NCBI GenBank assembly: GCA_963669155.1
Contig: OZ022583.1
Span: 1,952,025-2,016,024 of the forward strand
Direction: 5' to 3'
DNA length: 64,000 bases
Origin: Arbacia lixula
Lineage: Eukaryota > Echinodermata > Echinoidea > Arbacioida > Arbaciidae
The position numbers and the translations under genes were made by a program. The notes under the pieces were generated by a model that saw only the letters and a program-made list of their open reading frames with translations, ran no database searches and was not told the origin of the DNA. Shown one piece after another: positions 12,701-21,400 of this stretch. Every line of letters begins with the position of its first letter. The first letter of the stretch is position 1.

Positions 12701-15447
12701 GAAGACCTGTTTGTCCTATTGGTATTGTCTTGTTGCATTGCAGAAAAATACAATGAGATGTTAGTGCTGTTTGTTGTCCATGGACCGACAGGGCTGCTTG
12801 GGAAGATTATTTACCAGGATTCACTAATACAAATAATTTAACATTGGTTAGATAAAATGTTAACATTTTGTTTATGCCCTGTTCCATCTGTTTATCAGAT
12901 TGTTAGGTTTTTATTCAAACTGATATGTATTTTATTCCGTTGATCTCGTTTAACCCTCACAGAACCAAGCCTTGGGCTCCCTACAAACTTCCTGCACATT
13001 GTCCTGCCACTGGTAATAAAATGGTTAAAGCGCTAGCGTGTAGATGTAAGCACTTACTAAGTACAGGCAGGTCTCCTTGCAGGAACATCTCCTCCACTGC
13101 CTTGCGATCTTGGAGATCCAGACCAGCATGATGGTAGCCCACTCCATTCATCACCAAGTCTGGAATGGAAAGGAGGTGTACAAGGAAAAATTGTTCTGCT
13201 GTGACCACAAGTATATTTTAAATGGTACAGAACAAGCTACATGTAAAGCACTGTCGTATTCTTGGAATAGTGTTATGCAACGATTCTAATTATACATTTG
13301 CACTATCCATGTCACTATCATAATCATTATCTTCTATTACATTATGTGTATATGAATTAAATGACTAAGGACTCAAAATTCATTGATGATGATCTCATAT
13401 GTGAGATCAAAATATTTATGTCATATGATCCTTAAGAGGCTTAATGATACTGCTAGCTTTATGTAGCTACCTCTGAGCTTGGAGTCCCTGATTCTGTTGT
13501 TATAGAGCTGGACCCTTTGTCTGAAGGCAGCATTCAGGATGAACCTAGCTTCCTTCACTAGGATGGCTGCAGCTTGCTCCGTAGCTTTCCTTGTGGCACA
13601 GAACTACAAATAAAACACACCACCCAATGAGAACAGGGTGTTGTCTCCAGTCATTGAATGATATGCAAAATACTTTTTTTCATTCAGACAAACATTGAAT
13701 CATACATTTTGTACATGGCTGAACATTGGTAACATACATTTGTCACATGATTGATAAAGTTACAGACAATAATGCAACAATTCATACGATGTAACTTAAT
13801 GCATAATGTTCCAAATCAGAAAGGCCCCCACTTCTTTTGTTTTTTCTTTGCTTATTTCATTTGAGTAAAATTGATCAATCAATCTTATCACTACAGAGAG
13901 TAACAGCAAAACAACATTAAATGTCTACCTGCAAATCTTTCCAGTTCAAGTAAACATTTGTCCTAATGGGGTCTCATGAATACAAATAAGCAAGTTGTAT
14001 GTTCAAGTACCACATGGTCCTCTTTTTCTTTGCTTCTTTTCTCCCTGATTGATCACTCAATCACAATACTAAGCAAAGTAAAAGCAAAAAAAAAAAATAT
14101 ATAGTATCATCAAGTGCCTCTCTGCAAAACATTCAATTTCTTTTGAGTAAAAATATGTGACATGTGACAAAGATATAAATCTATTGATATCAGAATAAAA
14201 CAGAAATGCTTACCACAAGAGTTGGTTTGTTGTCTGAGTATGTCTGGACAACTCCACTAAGCTTGTAGTTGAGAGACAAGTCAAACCTAAAGTCTGAGAA
14301 GTTCTCTGAGCAGGGATACCCTAGCACCACTTTGCGGAGCTGAACAGGTCTTTGGCTGTCGTCAAATCTGATGGGATAAGGATAAGATAAGGTACCACAC
14401 AAAAATTCCCTTTTGTCCTCATCACCATTAATAGCTTTGTGTCTTCAAACAATCTTAATTTTCATTCAGTCCATTTAAATTAGCAAAGTTTACAATGTAC
14501 AGTGTAATAATTTTCTAGAATGATACACCCCTACCAAACTTTATGCAAAGGAATGCAAATCATTACAAATCACAACCTTATGAATAATGCAAAGGCAGTT
14601 CTGTGGAATGTGAACATTGAACAACAGAATAAATCTCCATATTTTCAAGCAAGTGGGAAAGTCCTATAACACTAAATAGCAATAACATTACTTTTTGATT
14701 ATAAACATAAATTTGTTTGTGCGTCCTTACTTGTGGTACACTGCACTCTGAGTTCCAGATCCCAGCCACTGAGCAATCTGTAACAGAGCAACCAAATACT
14801 AGCACATGTAAAAGATACACAGGATGTAGATACAAACAATACCTAACAAAAAAATCACTAGATTATATCATACAGTATGCTGGTCACAAGATTCAGTGTA
14901 CTTATGTGATTACCAAGTATATATCAGCTCTTTAGTTTCCTATAAAATTTGCTTTGTTGGTCAGGATAGGGAGGTATAAAATCAAATGTCCAACCACACA
15001 GATTAGGGAATATGGACGATAAATTACGATGATATCATTGTATGTACTCACATCTTCAATGTTGGTAATAGTGGCTGATACTGCAAAGAAGCGAAGCCCA
15101 CACTCTGGCAGCTCCTTGGCTGAGATAGAGCTTACGTCTTGGTCAGGCTGAGCTGCCTGGACCGTCTTCATTCGGCTGATGACCGCTTCTACAGTAGCAC
15201 CCCTTGTCTCCTCATTTAGTGAATGTACCTAGGCCACACAACCAAACATTCTCAAGTCGGAAATACTTTAAAAAACACACAACAAACATGATAAAAAGTA
15301 CCAACAAAAGAAGGATACAAAGAAGATTAATTCAAGAAATACATTCAACATTTTAGTAAGCATTAAAAAACTATTTTAGTTGATGTCAGGTGATTTGTTT
15401 CGAACACAATACCAGTTTTGAAATAGGGAGGATTAGGATGTTGATTG

Positions 15448-15486
<39 letters not shown>

Positions 15487-18400
15487 CGGCAGGGATGACC
15501 AATATTGGGAGTAATATTTATGATGATGATTTTGATCGCATTCCTTGTACTATGAGCAGTAGTGATTATATGAGGGGAATGATGCTTGTAATGAAGATAA
15601 TGATATGATGATTGTATTGGTAGTGATTCTCGTCATGTCGATAGTCATGTCATTGTAACATTAATTACACTGGTCATGTTGATGATTGGATGATTAGATT
15701 TGCAATAAGAACAATCATGATAAAAATAATGATAACGCTGATTATGATGATTATATAATGATACTGATAAGGGTGATGATGGCAGTAAATATTGGGAAGA
15801 CATCTATGATATAAATATGAAGGCAATCACAGCAACAGTGGCAGTCTTGTCTAGATTTTATTGAAAGGGCTTTCTGGGGTAATTTCAATTTACAAAGAAA
15901 TTTTAGGCATACACCCAGTAGTAAGGATAGCGTGCTCCATCCTGTAAATGAACAAAAAACAAGTTGGAACCAGACGGGATTTGAACCTGCAGTCTACTTC
16001 TTACCGAGCAGCGACTTAACCACGCAAGCTATTTCTAGTTCACGGGTCAAGACACGACAACAGTGGCAGTCTTTATGCAAATTATCAGCAATGGCTGCAT
16101 CAGCATGCAAATAAAGTGCATTATAATTACAAGCTTTTGTAACCTACTTCATCAATGAGGAACAGCTTAACCAGCTGCACCAGGGAGTGATTGTCTCTCC
16201 ATCGCCTTGTCATACTGTCCCATTTCTCCTGCAAGAAAATAGGCAACAATTACAGTCATACAAAAAACATGTTTGATATGTATACATTAAATCTCTTGAA
16301 ACACAAAGTGAACAAAATTTTTCACAATTGCAAAATGATGTCCTTGATTATACAATTGAATGAATGATTATGCGAGTATTGCTGGTAACTAACAGGTATA
16401 TCGCTATCTTAATCTAATAGAAAATAGAATGTGGCATAGAATAATGGTACGTTAGAAGTCGTGTTTAAACACTGTGGTAGCTAGATCACTCACTCATCAA
16501 AATCACTTTAAATTCAATTTCTGCAATGTCCTTGTTTATACAATCGAATGAATAATTATGCTCAGTATTGCTGGTAACTAACATGTATATATCTATTTCA
16601 ATCTTATAGAGAATATAATGTGGCATAGAATAATGGTATGGACGTTATAAGTCATGTTTAAACACTGTGGTAGCTAGAACACTCACTCATGTTTCATGAT
16701 AATTAAACATCAAAATCACTCACTATACACATGTTATTCTATGTAACATTTTAAAAACTTGACAAGGAATGTGCAGTTGTCACATTTTTGCTCAAGTAGA
16801 ATACACAAATCATACATGCCAGCATATTATGAAGCCAAACAGTGGAGCCCAACTAACACTTTCAAAATATTCAGCTTGTTCAAGGCATGAACGCTTGTGA
16901 TCTTGTTTTGATCTAGATCAGACAATATGTATCTTGGGCATTGCATGTACGCGTATTCTGGTTTAGCTTACACAATATACTAGTGCATTGCATGAATGTG
17001 GAGGTCTTGCTTTGATCTAGATCAGACAAGTTTTAGTTGTGCACCACTGTAAGTGCAAACGTACAGGTGTGGTGAAAATGATGTTGACAGCCTGCAGTTG
17101 GTAGAAGTCTTCAATGTCTGTGTCTCCTGTGAGCTCCTGACACTTCAGCCCCAGTGGTTCAAATTTATCCTTCCATTCCTCGCAGCGCTGACTGCACAAT
17201 GCCTTGATGGGTGCCACTGTGTTGATGCAGAAAAAACACAGTGGAGTCAATTCTTTATGTGCTAATGTTGCAGTTTGAACAAGGAATACACATAAATCAT
17301 ATTCAGGGGCACTTTATCTGGTGTTGAATGGGGTAGGTAGAGGAAGATGGAGTGCTGAAGTAACAGATGAAGAGTGAATAGAGAGAGAAGTATGTGGAAG
17401 AAGAGAGAGAGGAAAGCAAAAATAATTTCACTGCAAGAGAAAGTGGAAAGAAAATTGTGCAAAAGGTAAAGAGCAGGCAACAAAACTTGAGTGCAAAACA
17501 GCATTGAGACATACAAAGATAGGTCACACAAAGACAAAGGGGGCATTTATTGCTCATGCATTTCTCTATCCCATTCTTTTTTTCTGTATGTTAATCCTTC
17601 TTCTTCTTTTATTTTGCTGTCCATCAGTTGCATATCAACAGATAACATTTCTGTCCAGATTAAATCTCTGCAATGTTGATGTAAATTTGAGTCTGAAAGA
17701 TCACTATAAAAGCTTGTGTTTTCTGCTCATAAGATGACATTTCAAATAAACATACATGTACGTTGAATGATAAAATGGTATTTAAAGCAGAACATCCTGT
17801 AAACAACAGATAACATCTCTGTAACATTGATGCAAATGTGAGTCTAAAATATAATGATAAAAGCTGCTCTAGCATGTATGATGACATTTTATATACACAT
17901 TCTCCAACAATATTAAAATATTAATGCAAAACTTGCTGTAAACAACAGATAACATCTACATGTATAGAGCAGATAGCATCTTTGTCATGTTGATGTTAAT
18001 AGAAGTCTAGAAGCAGAGTACAATATATTGTTTATTATTCTTAACTGGGAATTCCTCTTTCACTGGTTCATTCAAAAAGATAAATACACCTTTCATTAAC
18101 ATTGCTAAAAATTTTATTGCATAAAATTGCTAAACATAGATGTATGCATAAACATTTCTTGGAACAAACATTTCATTAATGAATTGAAATGAGTGTGTTG
18201 TTCCAGTCAATTTAACATTATTGTACATTACTTCATCCATTATTGGTTTACATGTTGCATTCAAACAAACAACAAGAGGGGGAGAGAACATATGGGTCAT
18301 TCCATGGGGTTGGGGCAAAGTTTTTATGCAATGTCGATGTAATGGAGGTATCAACCTTTGCAGTTCACCATGAAGATCAATTCAAATGTGGCTAAGTTTT

Positions 18401-21400
18401 GAGCTGTCAATGAAAAATTGATGTCTTTTCTCAGTAATAGACTTCAAATTTTGAAATCTTTTATGGATTTAAGCAACAGGCATACAAAAATCTACCACCG
18501 TTACATGGACATAATATTGTTTTTACATAAACAAGAAACTTTCAAATTGTCAAAATTGTCATGAAGTCAAATTGAAATATGCCATGGTCTTTGAGAAATA
18601 ATACTGAATGGGACCCCATTTTTTTGCTCATACAATGGTATTGCAACTATATTTGCCTGGTTTGGAAAAGATTTGGATTTGGAGTTGTGGTATGTCACAA
18701 AAATTGCCCATATTTCATATGCTACATTATTGTCCATCGAGCCACAGTTTATTTTGTACTTCTTGCATTTTTTGTACATTGAATTATGCTTAACCCATTG
18801 CTCACAGTTTGGACCCTGGTCCAGTTAGGATCTCAAAATTTGCTATGGAACTGCGGTCATCAAAAGGGTGTGGCTAAATACCATGTTATGAGGAGTTTGA
18901 AATTTATTCATAGTCTGTTGATTATTATTTACGAAGGAGTTGCGCTGCTCAGCATCTGATTGGTGAAAAACCAGCTGGCAAATATGCGGCTATGAAGTAA
19001 ACAAGGCACTAGCAATATTGTGTCTCGCCCACTTGCGAAAATAACCAGAAATATCGCGATCTCCGTTGCTACGCAAAAGAAAACTGAAACAAACAAATAA
19101 GCAACTTTAAACAGACAACATCAAAATCAGGTGCAAAATAGTGACTTTGAATAAATTTGCATAAATGTGCATGAGTAATGTTTGCCTAAATCTACATCAG
19201 TAATGCTCACACATGCTCACACAATTCTGTGCACAAGTTAGGAAGCCTTCACCAAGAGTCTTGCAAGTAAACTTTAATGTATGACCTCAAATGACCTTTG
19301 ACCTTATCCTGTGACCTCCAACAGCACCATAACATGAAGGTACCCCCAGTGCTTCTATGACCCATGTTAGGTTGTAATCCAAGCAACCTCTGTGAAGTTA
19401 TTTGTCAAAAGAGAGTCTTGCAGGTAAACTTTAACGTATGACCTCAAATGACCTTTGACCTTATCCTGCGACCTCCAACGCCACCATAACATGAAGGTAC
19501 CCCCAGTGCATCTATGACCCAAGTTAGGTTGTAATCCAAGCAACCTATGTGAAGTAATTTGTCAAAAGAGAGTCTTGCAGGTAAACTTTAACGTATGACC
19601 TCAAATGACCTTTGACCTTATCCTGTGACCTCCAACGCCACCATAACATGAAGGTACCCCCAGTGCATCTATGACCCAAGTTAGGTTGTAATCCAAGCAA
19701 CCCATGTGAAGTTATGGATTATAAGAGAGTCTTGCAGGTAAACTTTAACATTTGTGACGGACGACGGACGACGGACGGACGACGGACGGACGCCATTTGG
19801 ATCCCTTAGTCTCGCCTTCACCTCCCGTGGGCGAGACAAAAACGGACTTAAGATACTTATTGTGCTCATGCTTATGTAGTGACGTTTCCAAAACAATCTC
19901 TTTGAATAGCAGAATGGTGAATATATCAGGGAAGGCTTACTGTAAACAACTTTTGTCTTGTTGTCATATCCACCCTGCGATATCAGCAGCCTCAGTATGG
20001 CAAGCTCAAACATAGCAGTCTTTCCTGAACCAGTCGGAGCACACACAACCATAGGCCTGTTAGTGTACAGAATCTGTGGGTTTCAATATACGGAAACACA
20101 TGCAAACATAGGCTAAAATGGTTCTTGTGAGACATACATAGTTTTTAGTACTGCAAAACAGACAATACTCATCCTGTTAGTGATGAGTGTGGTTTGGTCA
20201 TCTACTTTCTATTGGCAAATGATGGTGACCATGACCCTACTTCCCTAACATGTTCAACAATTTCTGGGTCTCACTATTGAAAATGGTAAAAAGGCATTGA
20301 GTTCCATCATGCTCTGGGAACAAAATTTGATGCATGTTCTGTCGTTAGTAAAGTGGTTAATACAAAGTTGATATTGATTGTAAGCAGTTATAAATTAACA
20401 CTTCAGGTTATAAAGAACCTAATTTTGTAAAAATGAGTCCTAGATTATGTACTCGTAATAAAGAACTGCTGATTAATCCGTGCTTTCCACATATTCTCAC
20501 CTATAATTATTCCACATAATAGTTAAAGAATCTAGCATGAATTCTGTGCTATATCTATTGTAACACTGTCATTTCGGAAAGGTCTTGAAAGTGGCAGATT
20601 AAAAGTATTTATTACTACACAATAGGAGAACAACAATCGTCCCACAAGATCCAGAGCAATAACCGAATCATGTCAATGGCCAGATAGGCTAAACCATTTC
20701 ATGATTTAAGTGCATGGGTAGCAGGACATATGTGTACTTACATCATCCAACACCTGGGACTGGACAAAGTTGAAGTATGGGAAGGGGAAAATGGATCTAT
20801 ACTGATCAGCTGATGTAGAAGACACTAAGAAAAGTAACTACAGTGAATATATAGTAGTATGATAATACAGACCAATATAAAACCTGTGAAGAGATTATTT
20901 TCCCAGATAAAAAGTAATTCTGAATACTGAATGTATGCTAGCACAATAATACTGATCAAAATATATACCCTGTAAAGAGATTATTTTGCCACAGTTAAGA
21001 GGTAGTTCTGTACAAGTCAAAGATACTTTATATTCAACTGTTTTTTCTACCTTGAATTGAAACTCCAATATTTTGTTGGGGATATAAAATACTGCAGACT
21101 TTCCATCAATACTGAAAAAAGAATTCAGAAGATCACTAGGCAATGCTACACTATTTATCTCTTGTGGAAAAGAAGGAAATAATCTAAAACAGCAAGGATA
21201 CGAATTTCTTCAATGGACCGCAAGCATCTCGTTCCCCTTGCACTTCCTCCAGAACTTCTGTTATCTGTAATGTGAATACTAAATTTATGAGTCAGACAGT
21301 GTATGTATTTACCACTACATTTTATATTTTATCTTGTTTACTGTTTAGTACATCAACATCATGTAAATTTCATATGCCTCTAGGGATGAATACTTTGTAC

